The notes beneath the pieces were generated by a model. It was not told where the DNA came from. It searched no databases and saw nothing but the letters and a program-made list of their open reading frames with translations. From contig NZ_JAQOSO010000002.1 in assembly GCF_030068505.1 (NCBI RefSeq), positions 1-64,000 on the forward strand: a stretch of DNA of 64,000 nucleotides. The letters run 5' to 3'. The stretch is from Roseofilum capinflatum BLCC-M114. Lineage in GTDB: Bacteria; Cyanobacteriota; Cyanobacteriia; Cyanobacteriales; Desertifilaceae. The position numbers and the translations under genes were made by a program. Below are positions 15,667 to 24,459 of this stretch, in pieces; position 1 is the stretch's first letter, and every line of letters starts with the position of its first letter.

Positions 15667-16010
15667 CTGGGGGCATCCTCGCTGGCTGCTTGAAAGATCT
15701 TTTGGGCGAAGTCTGGGTTTTCCCGTAACCGTCTGAGGAGCATGGGCATGGCTTGGGCGTTTTGCTTGAGCAGTTCCTCATATTGGTGAGGAATGCGTCC
15801 GGCTAGACAGACTAACATATCGGGGTCGAGGTCGAGATGTTTGGCAAGGGAGCGGATGACTTCTTCTTTGGGAGGATAGTCAGCGCGGTCGTTCTCTAGC
15901 TTGGACAGGTAGGTGAAGTCAAGCTTGACCAAGGCGGCAAGGCTCCTTTGAGAGTAGCCTTTGTCTTTGCGTGCCCTACGCAAGATTTTACCAAATGTTT
16001 CTGGGATCAT
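15663..16010 (-). CDS. XRE-family helix-turn-helix regulator
   Basis: The 115-residue protein opens with GKILRRARKDKGYSQRSLAA and DFTYLSKLENDRADYPPKE, a complete XRE helix-turn-helix (residues about 8-65). A helical tail with LLRRLRENPDFAQKIFQAA follows. It is translated with the ImmA-like metallopeptidase that probably cleaves it. Divergent from the gene at 16146 across a 130-bp promoter region. Confidence 0.88.
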   Translation of the reverse strand: MIPETFGKILRRARKDKGYSQRSLAALVKLDFTYLSKLENDRADYPPKEEVIRSLAKHLDLDPDMLVCLAGRIPHQYEELLKQNAQAMPMLLRRLRENPDFAQKIFQAASEDAPS

Positions 16011-16145
16011 TTGTTTTCTCCATTACAAGTCTATCCTATCTCTAGTTTGAATAAAAAATCAAAAAATGGGTTGTCGGTCAGGGAGGTTCTGGGTTAGGAT
16101 GAGGGTGTTGAAAAAATAATCAACGCAGCAATTGGAGGTGAAATG

Positions 16146-16415
16146 ATGGCTCAAACTTGGACAGATACGACCTATAAGCTTGATGGTACGGAGATGACGA
16201 TTTTGACGAGTCACCCTCGTCACGATCAGGTTTCGCTGTATGTACCGGGGTATTCTTTGGGGGGAAATGGGTTCTCAATTTTCTTTACCCCAGATCATAT
16301 TGAGTTGCTGGAGACGCTGTTAGATCAATTAAAGCAGGTAAAGGGTGGCGATCGCCTCTCCCAAGCTGAACCCGTTGCCCTTTGTCGCACTTCGCGGGCA
16401 GAATTGGCGGGATGA
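16146..16415 (+). CDS. Hypothetical protein divergent from the XRE/ImmA pair
   Basis: An 89-residue protein, not recognised. It has a beta-rich N-terminus ([20 protein letters not shown]) and one amphipathic helix ([16 protein letters not shown]). A strong GGAGGTG at 16134-16140 is 5 nt before the second of two ATGs, which I preferred over 16143. Its position opposite the XRE gene suggests control by that regulator. The last residues may lie in degenerate DNA next to the heptamer tract. Confidence 0.65.
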   Translation: MAQTWTDTTYKLDGTEMTILTSHPRHDQVSLYVPGYSLGGNGFSIFFTPDHIELLETLLDQLKQVKGGDRLSQAEPVALCRTSRAELAG

Positions 16416-16447
16416 TTTTTGGTAGGAGATGGGGAGATGGGGAGCAT

Positions 16448-16640
16448 TGCCTATTCCCTGTTCCCTGTTCCCTATTCCCCATTCCCCATTCCCCATTCCC
16501 CATTCCCCATTCCCCATTGCCTATTGCCTATTGCCTATTGCCTATTGCCTATTGCCTATTCCCCATTCCCCATTGCCTTTTGCCTTTTGCCTTTTGCCTT
16601 TTGCCCATTCCCTGTTCCCTATTCCCCATTCCCCATTCCC
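16448..16640. repeat. Heptanucleotide repeat tract (STRR)
   Basis: About 27 consecutive 7-mers of the types TTCCCCA, TTGCCTA, TTGCCTT and TTCCCTG, grouped by type. These short tandem repeats are typical of cyanobacterial genomes. The array reaches the stop codon of ridA at 16640. Confidence 0.9.
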
Positions 16641-17029
16641 TAAAGAACGGCAATACAGTCAATTTCGACCAAAACATCCTTCGGTAAACGGGCTACCTCT
16701 ACACAAGCGCGAGCGGGGGCGGTTTCGGGGTTAAAATAGCCAGAATAGACCTGATTGACGGTAGCAAAATCACCCATATCCTTGAGGAAAATCGTCATTT
16801 TTACGGCATTCTCAAACGTCGCGCCAGCCGCCTCTAGAACCGCTTTCAGGTTATTCATCACCTGTTCGGTTTGTTTGGCCACATCATCGCTATAGACCAA
16901 TTGATTGGTGTTGGGATCGATCGCAATTTGACCAGAAACAAACAACATCTCACCGGTAGCAGCGATCGCTTGATTATAAGGCCCAACCGGAGCCGGAGCG
17001 CGATCGGTTTGAATCACTTTACGAGTCAT
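16640..17029 (-). CDS. ridA: RidA-family enamine/imine deaminase
   Basis: The 129-residue protein has the RidA hallmarks: [25 protein letters not shown], a trimer-interface [14 protein letters not shown] and the C-terminal [20 protein letters not shown] with the catalytic Arg. It hydrolyses reactive 2-aminoacrylate released by PLP enzymes. It lies 19 bp downstream of the Nudix gene on the same strand, likely one transcript. Confidence 0.93.
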   Translation of the reverse strand: MTRKVIQTDRAPAPVGPYNQAIAATGEMLFVSGQIAIDPNTNQLVYSDDVAKQTEQVMNNLKAVLEAAGATFENAVKMTIFLKDMGDFATVNQVYSGYFNPETAPARACVEVARLPKDVLVEIDCIAVL

Positions 17030-17048
17030 GGTAATTCCTCACATCCAC

Positions 17049-17480
17049 TTAAAATAACCTCGGACGCAATCCATAATTGCGATACATCCAATAATCTTTC
17101 AAAATGCTGTCATGGTCAAAACATAAATCCGACGGCACTTGCCACAACTCAAACAAAGCCAAATTCTTAGCATCATCAGCCGCTTGAGGTTCCCCCATCG
17201 CTGCGGCAATCATCACCACCGATAGGGTATGCTGACGAGGGTCGCGATCGGGATCGGAATACACATGGAACTGTTCCACCAGCTCCACCGATAACCCCGT
17301 TTCCTCCTGCGCTTCCCGGATAGCCGCCGTTTCCACCGACTCCCCATAATCCACAAACCCTCCAGGAATGGCCCATCCAAAAGGAGGATTTTTCCGTTCA
17401 ATCAACACAATCGGGCGCTCCGGCCGGTCAATCATCTCAATAATAATATCAACCGTCGGCGTAGGATTACGATATTCCAT
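17049..17480 (-). CDS. Nudix hydrolase
   Basis: The 143-residue protein carries the Nudix box [20 protein letters not shown] followed by ETGL, matching Gx5Ex7REUxEExGU. The N-terminus ([20 protein letters not shown]) forms the usual strand preceding it. The family cleaves nucleoside diphosphate-linked compounds. The substrate, possibly ADP-ribose, is not determined by sequence. Upstream of ridA on the same strand. Confidence 0.9.
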   Translation of the reverse strand: MEYRNPTPTVDIIIEMIDRPERPIVLIERKNPPFGWAIPGGFVDYGESVETAAIREAQEETGLSVELVEQFHVYSDPDRDPRQHTLSVVMIAAAMGEPQAADDAKNLALFELWQVPSDLCFDHDSILKDYWMYRNYGLRPRLF

Positions 17481-17510
17481 AGTTCAAGTGAGAGATTAAA
17501 GATTTGCTTG

Positions 17511-17690
17511 CCCTCATCCCCCTACCCCCTTCTCCCACAGGAGAAGGGGAGAAAGTCCCTCTCCCTTGGGAGAGGGATTTAGGGAGAGGGCATGAACATA
17601 ACATATTGCCCTCATCCCCCTACCCCCTTCTCCCACAGGAGAAGGGGGAAAGTCCCTCTCCCTTGGGAGAGGGATTTAGGGAGAGGGCAT
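17511..17690. repeat. Two direct copies of an 82-bp intergenic repeat
   Basis: Units at 17511-17593 and 17609-17690 read CCCTCATCCCCCTACCCCCT, then CTCCCACAGGAGAAGGGG, then CCTCTCCCTTGGGAGAGGG. Each has two internal hairpins. A related copy in the opposite orientation lies at about 55930-56003, so it is a dispersed family. Confidence 0.85.
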
Positions 17691-17766
17691 TAAATTTAAA
17701 CCCAAGGAGATCCCAAGAACATGATAAGGTCATCATGTTAGCTGCAAAATATGCCAATTGTAAAAT

Positions 17767-19272
17767 ATGCCCTCTTCCAGACTTAGTGGCATCTTACTCC
17801 ATCCCACCTCATTTCCGAGTCGATTTGGTATTGGAGACTTAGGCCACGAAGCATATCGCTTTGTTGACTTTCTTGCCCACACGCACCAAAAACTGTGGCA
17901 AATCTTGCCCCTAGGGCCAACTGGCTTTGGGAATTCCCCCTATATGTGCTACTCCGCCATGGCTGGGAATCCCATGCTCATTAGTCCTGAGCGACTTAAG
18001 GATGACGGTTTACTGCAAGAAGAAGATTTTGCCCATCTGCCCGAATTTCCTTTAGATTGGGTAGACTTCGAGCCAGTCATTGCCGTAAAAACAGCCTTAT
18101 TGGAAAAAGCCTGTCAAACCTTTCAGGCAAAATTGCAAGACTCCAGTAAAGCTGAAAAAGCCTTTGAGACCTTTTGCCAGGAAAAAGCCAGTTGGCTCGA
18201 TGATTATGTGTTGTATATGGCGCTCAAGGACGATCAGGAGGGAAAACCCTGGTATGAATGGGATGAAGAGTTGGTTGACCGGGATAAGAGCGCTCTGAAA
18301 GCGTCTCAAGAGCGGTTAAAAGAGAGAATTTTTTATCACCAGTTCACCCAATTTAAGTTTTTCCAACAATGGGATGCGCTCAAAAGCTATGCCAATGGGA
18401 AGAACGTGGAAATTATTGGCGATATTCCCATTTATGTGGCCCATGATAGTGCGGATGTGTGGGCGAATCGGGATAACTTTTTGATTGATGAGGAAACGGG
18501 ACAACCGGAGTTGATGGCCGGTGTACCGCCAGATTATTTTAGTGAAACCGGTCAGTTATGGGGAAATCCGGTTTATGACTGGGAGTATTTAGAGAAGACT
18601 GGGTTTAAGTGGTGGATCGATCGCTTCCAAACCATGCTCGACTATGTGGACTGGATTCGCATCGACCATTTCCGGGGGTTTGAGTCCTTTTGGGCGGTTC
18701 CTGAAGGGGAGGAAACGGCGGTTAATGGCACTTGGATGGAAACTCCTGGGGAAGCCTTTTTTGAGAAACTAGAGGAAACTTTGGGTCAGCTCCCAGTGTT
18801 AGCAGAAGATTTGGGGATTATTACCCCAGAAGTGGAAGCCCTGCGGGATAAGTTTAGCTTTCCAGGGATGAAGGTGTTACATTTTGCCTTTGGTTCCGAC
18901 CCCGGTAATCCCTTTTTGCCCTATAACTTGCCGCGCAACTGCTTGATTTATACGGGAACCCACGATAATAATACGACCTTGGGCTGGTTTGAGAGCGATC
19001 TGCCCGATTGGGAGTGCGATCGCGTGGTGAACTATTTGGGTCATTTAAGTCCCAATGGGATTCATTGGGATCTGATTCGTTTGGCCTTGTCTTCTGTAGC
19101 CAACTGGGCCATTATTCCCATGCAGGACTTGCTCGGTTTAGATCAACGGGCGCGGATGAATACCCCTGGAAAAGCAGAGGGAAATTGGAGTTGGCGTTAT
19201 CGTCCGGACTCCATTAGCGAGTGGTTGTGCGATCGCCTGCAACTCCTAACACAACTCTATGGCCGATCTTAA
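17767..19272 (+). CDS. malQ: 4-alpha-glucanotransferase (amylomaltase)
   Basis: The 501-residue GH77 enzyme contains all catalytic landmarks: the nucleophile Asp in WIRIDHFRGFES, the acid/base Glu in LAEDLGIITPEV, and the third Asp in THDNNTTLGW. The N-terminus SGILLHPTSFPSRFGIGDLG is the family start. It transfers alpha-1,4-glucan segments in glycogen and maltodextrin metabolism. Length is normal. It is convergent with the RodZ-like gene, 7 bp apart. Confidence 0.96.
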   Translation: MPSSRLSGILLHPTSFPSRFGIGDLGHEAYRFVDFLAHTHQKLWQILPLGPTGFGNSPYMCYSAMAGNPMLISPERLKDDGLLQEEDFAHLPEFPLDWVDFEPVIAVKTALLEKACQTFQAKLQDSSKAEKAFETFCQEKASWLDDYVLYMALKDDQEGKPWYEWDEELVDRDKSALKASQERLKERIFYHQFTQFKFFQQWDALKSYANGKNVEIIGDIPIYVAHDSADVWANRDNFLIDEETGQPELMAGVPPDYFSETGQLWGNPVYDWEYLEKTGFKWWIDRFQTMLDYVDWIRIDHFRGFESFWAVPEGEETAVNGTWMETPGEAFFEKLEETLGQLPVLAEDLGIITPEVEALRDKFSFPGMKVLHFAFGSDPGNPFLPYNLPRNCLIYTGTHDNNTTLGWFESDLPDWECDRVVNYLGHLSPNGIHWDLIRLALSSVANWAIIPMQDLLGLDQRARMNTPGKAEGNWSWRYRPDSISEWLCDRLQLLTQLYGRS

Positions 19273-19279
19273 AGTGGCC

Positions 19280-20095
19280 TTAACTGCGGGAGAGCTGGTT
19301 AGCTGTAAAGATCACTTCTTCTACAGCACCCCGTTCTCCAAGTTTCTGGGATTTTCCCTCATTAAGGGCAACTGAAACAGCGCCTGCATTACCCGCTAAG
19401 ATAATCAATTTTTGATTCGCGACCCAAGTTTGTTGGGTTCCCTCATTCAGGGTTCCCTCAAAAGCCGTTTCTCCGTCAGCCTCAATGCGTACCCAAGCCG
19501 GTTCAGTAACCACCACACTGACACGAACCGGTTCTACCGAGTCACCATCAGGTTGGGATTTTACCACCAGGGAAGTGGGTTCAGGTTCTGGAGAAGGAAC
19601 AGAGGGGGGACTAGAAGCGATCGCCTCCGTTTCTGTTGCCGGTTGTTCAACTAAATAATCTATCGATGTCCCCACAGAACGCTCGATCCAATAAGAAAGG
19701 CCATTGACTGAAGCAAAAATAATCGCCACATACAACATATACAAATGCACTGGGCGCAATTGCCACATCGGTAAACGCATCCAAGAGGGCTTGAGTAAAT
19801 TAAACCGAGATTCTGAGGGGAAAGGACTAGCAAAACGGCAGCCGTCAAAGCCTAAAAAATCGGCATAGCGTCTGAGAAAATAATGGACATAAACCGGTTC
19901 AGGCAGTTGTTCGAGTTTTCCCTCTTCGATCGCCCCTAGCAAGCGTTGGCGAATACGAGTTTTCGTAGCAATGTAGTCTAAACTCCAACCTTTTTCCTGA
20001 CGGCGATCTCGCAATTGAGACCCCAGGTCAATAAGAACCATTTTCAAGGACTCAAACTCATTTGTCGAGGATTGTATGGTCTTCTGTTTCTTCAT
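19280..20095 (-). CDS. RodZ-like HTH/DUF4115 membrane protein
   Basis: The 271-residue protein has a cytoplasmic RodZ-type helix-turn-helix (LRDRRQEKGWSLDYIATKTR, YVHYFLRRYADFLG), one transmembrane helix (LYMLYVAIIFASVNGLSYWI, about residue 118-140), a Pro/Glu-rich linker and a C-terminal DUF4115 beta domain (EPAWVRIEADGETAFEG). RodZ links MreB to the envelope in rods; the cyanobacterial role is less clear. ATG 20095 was chosen over TTG 20098. It directly follows the pseudouridine synthase gene. Confidence 0.85.
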   Translation of the reverse strand: MKKQKTIQSSTNEFESLKMVLIDLGSQLRDRRQEKGWSLDYIATKTRIRQRLLGAIEEGKLEQLPEPVYVHYFLRRYADFLGFDGCRFASPFPSESRFNLLKPSWMRLPMWQLRPVHLYMLYVAIIFASVNGLSYWIERSVGTSIDYLVEQPATETEAIASSPPSVPSPEPEPTSLVVKSQPDGDSVEPVRVSVVVTEPAWVRIEADGETAFEGTLNEGTQQTWVANQKLIILAGNAGAVSVALNEGKSQKLGERGAVEEVIFTANQLSRS

Positions 20096-20098
20096 CAA

Positions 20099-20893
20099 TT
20101 ACGCTCCTTCACCACCGATCTGTTTTGTACCACAGTTTCCTCTCAATGCTTCAATTTCAAAGTCTCTTAGATCTCGATATTGGCCTCTAGGTAAGGATTG
20201 TAGTCGAATCGAGCCAATGGCGCTGCGATGAAGACTGACTACTGGATGCCCCAGGGCTTGGGCCACCTTACGGATTTGTCGATTCCGACCTTCCCATAAG
20301 ATAATCTCTAGCAGGGTTTTGTGAGTGCCTTGGGATCGCATTCGCCTCACTCGAGCCGGTAGAGTTTGGATATTTTCATAAACTATACCGTTTCTCCAGT
20401 GGTCAAGAACCGATTCTGGGGGAATCCCTTCTACCCAAACCCGATAGGTTTTGGGGATACTATGGCGAGGGTGGGTCATCTGAAAGGTAAAATCTCCATC
20501 ATTGGTCAGTAGTAGCGCACCTGTGGAATCAATATCTAAACGGCCGACTGGATGAATACCGGTATTTTCAGACAGAGTGGGAGGAAGTAGGTTTAAGACT
20601 GTGGTGCGATTTTGGGGATCGGCACAGGTACAAATGACTCCTAGGGGTTTGTTGAGGAGCAGATAAAGGGGTTTGGGACGGTGGTGACGGGAAAGGGGAG
20701 AACCATCAATTTCGATGGTGTCGCGATCGGGGTTAGCTTTCTGGCCGAGTTGATGTACAACTTGGCCATTAATGCGAATCCGACCCGCTTGGATCATGAC
20801 CTCTGCCTGTCGTCGGGAAGCGACTCCCCAACGAGATAAAATTTTTTGTAATCGTTCATCCCTAGGTAGATGACCCGAAGGAGCCTCCATCAT
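20099..20893 (-). CDS. RsuA/RluB-type pseudouridine synthase
   Basis: The 264-residue protein has an N-terminal S4 RNA-binding domain (QKILSRWGVASRRQAEVMIQ) and the catalytic GRLDIDSTGALLLTNDGDF with the essential Asp. The C-terminal KTLLEIILWEGRNRQIRKV is the family motif. It isomerises a uridine in rRNA. RluB-like specificity is likely but not proven. Followed within 4 bp by the RodZ-like gene. Confidence 0.93.
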   Translation of the reverse strand: MMEAPSGHLPRDERLQKILSRWGVASRRQAEVMIQAGRIRINGQVVHQLGQKANPDRDTIEIDGSPLSRHHRPKPLYLLLNKPLGVICTCADPQNRTTVLNLLPPTLSENTGIHPVGRLDIDSTGALLLTNDGDFTFQMTHPRHSIPKTYRVWVEGIPPESVLDHWRNGIVYENIQTLPARVRRMRSQGTHKTLLEIILWEGRNRQIRKVAQALGHPVVSLHRSAIGSIRLQSLPRGQYRDLRDFEIEALRGNCGTKQIGGEGA

Positions 20894-21113
20894 TGTGGTA
20901 ATACTTGCGAATGGGATAGTTGAGTTCAGAGGTTATTAAGGAAAGGGGTGGGCTGGTTGGGCAGTCCCGGCGATCGACCTGATGGGCGATCTTTACAAAT
21001 CTTACAAGAAGTTGCCCAGAACAGGGGTAGTTCCATTAAAAATTCAAAATTCAAAATTGAAAATGATTAGGGTCTGAGGGAACTGGAAGGCCCTAGCCGA
21101 GGCTAGGTTGGGG

Positions 21114-22490
21114 TTAATTTTGGCTGAAATCCCCTGATGGATATTGAGGGAGATAGATTTCAATCCAGGCCCCACCGGTTTCTGGATGGTTACTGGCACT
21201 CACCCATCCTTGATGAGCTTCGACAATTTGCCGCACAATGGCTAATCCTAATCCGCTACTGTGAGTTAAGGGGGTTGGTGGGGTATCTGAAGATGTCTCA
21301 GATGGAGTGGGAGTGATTTTGGAGTTAGAGAGGACTCTGGCGCGGGAAGGTTCTCCCCGATAGAATCGCTCGAAGACGTAGGGCAAGTCAGTTTCTGGGA
21401 AGCCGACTCCGCCATCAATCACTTGAAGATGCACGAAGTGTTGAGAGGATTGGGGGGTTGCACTGGCTGATTTTTCTAGGCTTAGTTTAACCCAGATGTG
21501 GTCGTGAAGGGGACTATATTTAATACTGTTGTCGAGTAGGTTAATTAAAACTCGGCATAACCGATGTTCGTCAGCGTGGATAAAGAGCTGTTCTGGGCCT
21601 GAGTATTGGAGTTGGATTTCTTTCTGTCGGGCTAGGGGTTCGAGGGATAGCCAGGAGGAGCGGATCAGATCGGGTAGGTTGATAGATTTCCACTTGAGGC
21701 TGTAGCTCGATCCCCGTTCGAGTTGGCTTAGATCGAGGAGAACTTGGACAATATCGCTGAGGCGAATGACTTCGGACAGGAGGCGATCGATCCAGTTGCG
21801 GAGGGGGGGATCGAGGCGAGTTTGCAGGGTTTCGGCCACGAGGCGAATGGAGGTGAGGGGGGTTTTGAGTTCGTGAGCCACATCGGAAAAGGCCCGATCG
21901 CGCTGGTTGGCTAAGGTGACCAGTTCTTGGCGGTTTTCGAGGAAGACTGCGACACGACCTTGGGAGAGGGGAAGGCTATAGGCTTTGAGGGCGATTTTGG
22001 GTTTGAGCGATCGCCGCTTAGTGTTTTCCGGGTCTAGGGTGGGGGCAATGGGTTGAAAGTGCCATTGTTTTTCCGCCGGTTTTTGGGTGGTGCGGGTTTG
22101 CTCGATCAGTTCATCGAGTTCGTAGGAGCGAACCACTTCTAACAGGAGACGGGGGCTATTGGATTGGGGAGGATGGATGCCCAAGATTTCGTAGGCTTGG
22201 GTGTTACACCAGATCAGTTGGTTTTGGTCATCGACTTGTAAATGTCCCAAGGGAGCATCAGTGAGGATGGATTTCCAGTAGTCGATTTGTTGTTGTAGAT
22301 GGTGTTGATGTTGCCGTTGATAGGCGATCGCCCGCAGGAGGCGATCGGGGAAGCGGCGCATCAGTCCTGAATGGCCAGTCAATTCCGGTAGAATTTGCTT
22401 AATTTGTAGTTCTAAGCGCAGTTGACATCCTAGCCATAGGAGCAAACCTATGGCTAATCCCAGCAAGAATCCGAATAGTGGCACAATCAC
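21114..22490 (-). CDS. sphS: Sensor histidine kinase, SphS/PhoR-like
   Basis: The 458-residue kinase has one N-terminal hydrophobic helix (VPLFGFLLGLAIGLLLWLGC), a PAS-like domain (LGHLQVDDQNQLIWCNTQAY), HisKA with DVAHELKTPLTSIRLVAE, then N box NLLDNSIKYSP, G1 DGGVGF and G2 GLGLAI. A single-membrane-anchor PAS kinase beside a PhoB-like regulator fits SphS, the phosphate sensor of cyanobacteria. GTG start at 22490. It follows the regulator gene by about 80 bp on the same strand. Confidence 0.8.
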   Translation of the reverse strand: MIVPLFGFLLGLAIGLLLWLGCQLRLELQIKQILPELTGHSGLMRRFPDRLLRAIAYQRQHQHHLQQQIDYWKSILTDAPLGHLQVDDQNQLIWCNTQAYEILGIHPPQSNSPRLLLEVVRSYELDELIEQTRTTQKPAEKQWHFQPIAPTLDPENTKRRSLKPKIALKAYSLPLSQGRVAVFLENRQELVTLANQRDRAFSDVAHELKTPLTSIRLVAETLQTRLDPPLRNWIDRLLSEVIRLSDIVQVLLDLSQLERGSSYSLKWKSINLPDLIRSSWLSLEPLARQKEIQLQYSGPEQLFIHADEHRLCRVLINLLDNSIKYSPLHDHIWVKLSLEKSASATPQSSQHFVHLQVIDGGVGFPETDLPYVFERFYRGEPSRARVLSNSKITPTPSETSSDTPPTPLTHSSGLGLAIVRQIVEAHQGWVSASNHPETGGAWIEIYLPQYPSGDFSQN

Positions 22491-22573
22491 AGTATTCTCA
22501 ATTGATGAAAGCTTCCCTTGATTATCACCCCATGGTCTAGGTTTTGGATGGAATTCTCAATGGCAGAGTCGAG

Positions 22574-23335
22574 TTAGCTAAAGCGGTATCCAAATCCACG
22601 AACGGTGAGTAAGTATTCTGGGTGGCTCGGATCGAGTTCAATTTTTTCTCGTAGCCAACGAATATGTACGTCTACGGTTTTGGTGTCTCCCATGAAGTCC
22701 GCATCCCATATCCGTTCAATCAGTTGGTCTCGCGACCACACTCGCCGAGGATGGTTCATAAATAGCTCCAGGAGGCGGAATTCTTTCGGCGAGAGGCTAA
22801 TTTCTTGGTCGCGGACGATCACCCGGCATTCTTGGGGAAATAGGGTAATGTCTTTGATTCTCAGCACTGAAGGGTTAGATGGGGGGATGGGGTAGCGGTT
22901 ACGTCGCAGGAGAGCGCGAACTCTGGCGACTAATTCTCGCACACCGAAGGGTTTGGTCAGGTAGTCATCTGCACCGACTTCTAGGCCGACGACGCGATCG
23001 GTTTCCGAGCCTTTAGCACTGAGAATCAGGATCGGTACAGTTTGTCCTTTCTGACGTAGCCAACGGCAGAGATCGAGACCATTAATGGAGGGTAACATCA
23101 GATCGAGGACGATCGCATCGATCGACTCTAGGGAGCGATCGCTTCCCTCGTGTTGTTGATGAAATAAATCTACTATCGTCCGACCATCTTCAGCCGCGAT
23201 CACCTCAAATCCCTCATCCCGTAAGGATAAGGCGACCGTCTCCCGAATCAGTTCTTCATCTTCGACCACCAACACTCGCCCTAAACTCCGTTGTGAATTC
23301 GTTTGGGTTGGTTCTACCGATAACGTGAATACCAT
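22574..23335 (-). CDS. sphR: OmpR/PhoB-family response regulator, SphR-like
   Basis: The 253-residue protein has a receiver domain (RVLVVEDEELIRETVALSLR, phosphoacceptor Asp in IDAIVLDLMLPSINGLD, Lys in DDYLTKPFG) and a winged-helix effector (ISLSPKEFRLLELFMNHPRR, DVHIRWLREKIE, TVRGFGYRFS). ATG 23335 was preferred to GTG 23350. With the adjacent kinase it forms a likely phosphate-starvation system. Specificity is inferred from the pair, not from a visible Pho box. Confidence 0.85.
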   Translation of the reverse strand: MVFTLSVEPTQTNSQRSLGRVLVVEDEELIRETVALSLRDEGFEVIAAEDGRTIVDLFHQQHEGSDRSLESIDAIVLDLMLPSINGLDLCRWLRQKGQTVPILILSAKGSETDRVVGLEVGADDYLTKPFGVRELVARVRALLRRNRYPIPPSNPSVLRIKDITLFPQECRVIVRDQEISLSPKEFRLLELFMNHPRRVWSRDQLIERIWDADFMGDTKTVDVHIRWLREKIELDPSHPEYLLTVRGFGYRFS

Positions 23336-23695
23336 AACTGGCGTGCCCACTACGACTGCTTATCCTTTTAAGCCTACCAGCTTTTTTTGAATTCAATCAG
23401 ATTTTTCCAATTCAATTTATGTATCCTTCGTCTATATTTTGTCTATATCAATAGACCATAAATTCCAGTTGTTATACGGGTTGATGTCTCTTGATTTCAC
23501 TTCAATATAGTCGTTTTTTTTATGTGTTTCTGATACTATTTTGCTTGAAAGTCCATTCTGATAAAAAAAACTGGAAAATGGGCATTACAGCATTGTAGTT
23601 CAATGAAACCCCTACAAGACAAGCACGGGAGAGGGGCAGCCATTACACAACTCATTTAGGTTTGCTATAGATCGATTTTTAATTTTTAATTGATA
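23336..23695. other. AT-rich gene-free stretch upstream of sphR
   Basis: This roughly 360-bp gap between sphR and the Uma2 gene is AT-rich with several T and A runs. It should hold the sphR promoter. No repeat, RNA gene or open frame of note was recognised. Confidence 0.4.
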
Positions 23696-24277
23696 CTAGT
23701 AGTTCCACAATACTTCTAGAGAACATTCAAACTCTGGCAAAAGGGGACTGGTGAGCGTATCCTGCTCAAATAGGGTGGCTACTTTTTCTAAACTTCCTTG
23801 GTTACGACGATAGATTTCTATTTCTCGTTGTTGATAATTTACAATCCAATATTCTTGCACTCCTTCCACCGAATAGAGCTTTAACTTTGTTTCTTTATCT
23901 CGCTTTTTATCCTTCTCTGACTTCGATAATACCTCAATAACCAACTCTGGCGCACCCGTCAAGTGTCCCGAATCATCTAAAAGTTCGGTCAGACGTTCAT
24001 GAGAGATCCAAATCACATCAGGGATAACATTATCACTATCCGAGAAAATCACACCGGGTGCAACGACAGGTACACCGAGACCACTTTGCTCTGACCAACT
24101 TTCCAGATATCGACCAATTCTAGTGGTGATTCTTTGGTGATATAAATGGGGCGATTTGGTCATGAATAATTCTCCATCAATAATCTCATACCTTGTGCCA
24201 TTGTCGGGGAATCCTTCTAAATCATCAATTGTCCAACGGACGGCTTTTACTTCTGATGAAATCATAGTTACACTCAA
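23696..24277 (-). CDS. Uma2-family (DUF820) endonuclease-like protein
   Basis: The 193-residue protein has the Uma2 layout: TIDDLEGFPDNGTRYEIIDG, then IPDVIWISHERLTELL and PELVIEVLSKSEKDKKRDKE with PD, E and K residues of the PD-(D/E)XK nuclease fold, then GVQEYWIVNYQQREIEIY. Uma2 proteins are very numerous in cyanobacteria and are of unproven function. It stands alone. Distinct in sequence from the three Uma2 genes at 31947-34506. Confidence 0.9.
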   Translation of the reverse strand: MSVTMISSEVKAVRWTIDDLEGFPDNGTRYEIIDGELFMTKSPHLYHQRITTRIGRYLESWSEQSGLGVPVVAPGVIFSDSDNVIPDVIWISHERLTELLDDSGHLTGAPELVIEVLSKSEKDKKRDKETKLKLYSVEGVQEYWIVNYQQREIEIYRRNQGSLEKVATLFEQDTLTSPLLPEFECSLEVLWNY

Positions 24278-24459
24278 ACGCTACAGAGTTGCTAGGGATG
24301 GGGGTGGGGTTAGTGTATGCTAATCCATTATACCGAGGGAAGTTTCAAATGAGTGATTAGCCGATCGCGGGTTTACCCCTCTTCTATCACCCATTACCTA
24401 TTACCTATTACCGCGCGAAGCGCTGTATCATAGGGAAATCGACAACCCCAAAACTTGTC

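Noticed and set aside
16285-16734. Overlapping frames in all directions through the heptamer tract
   Set aside because: Seven-base repeats lacking stops give open frames in several phases; the peptides are only repeated PIPHSLF-type patterns.
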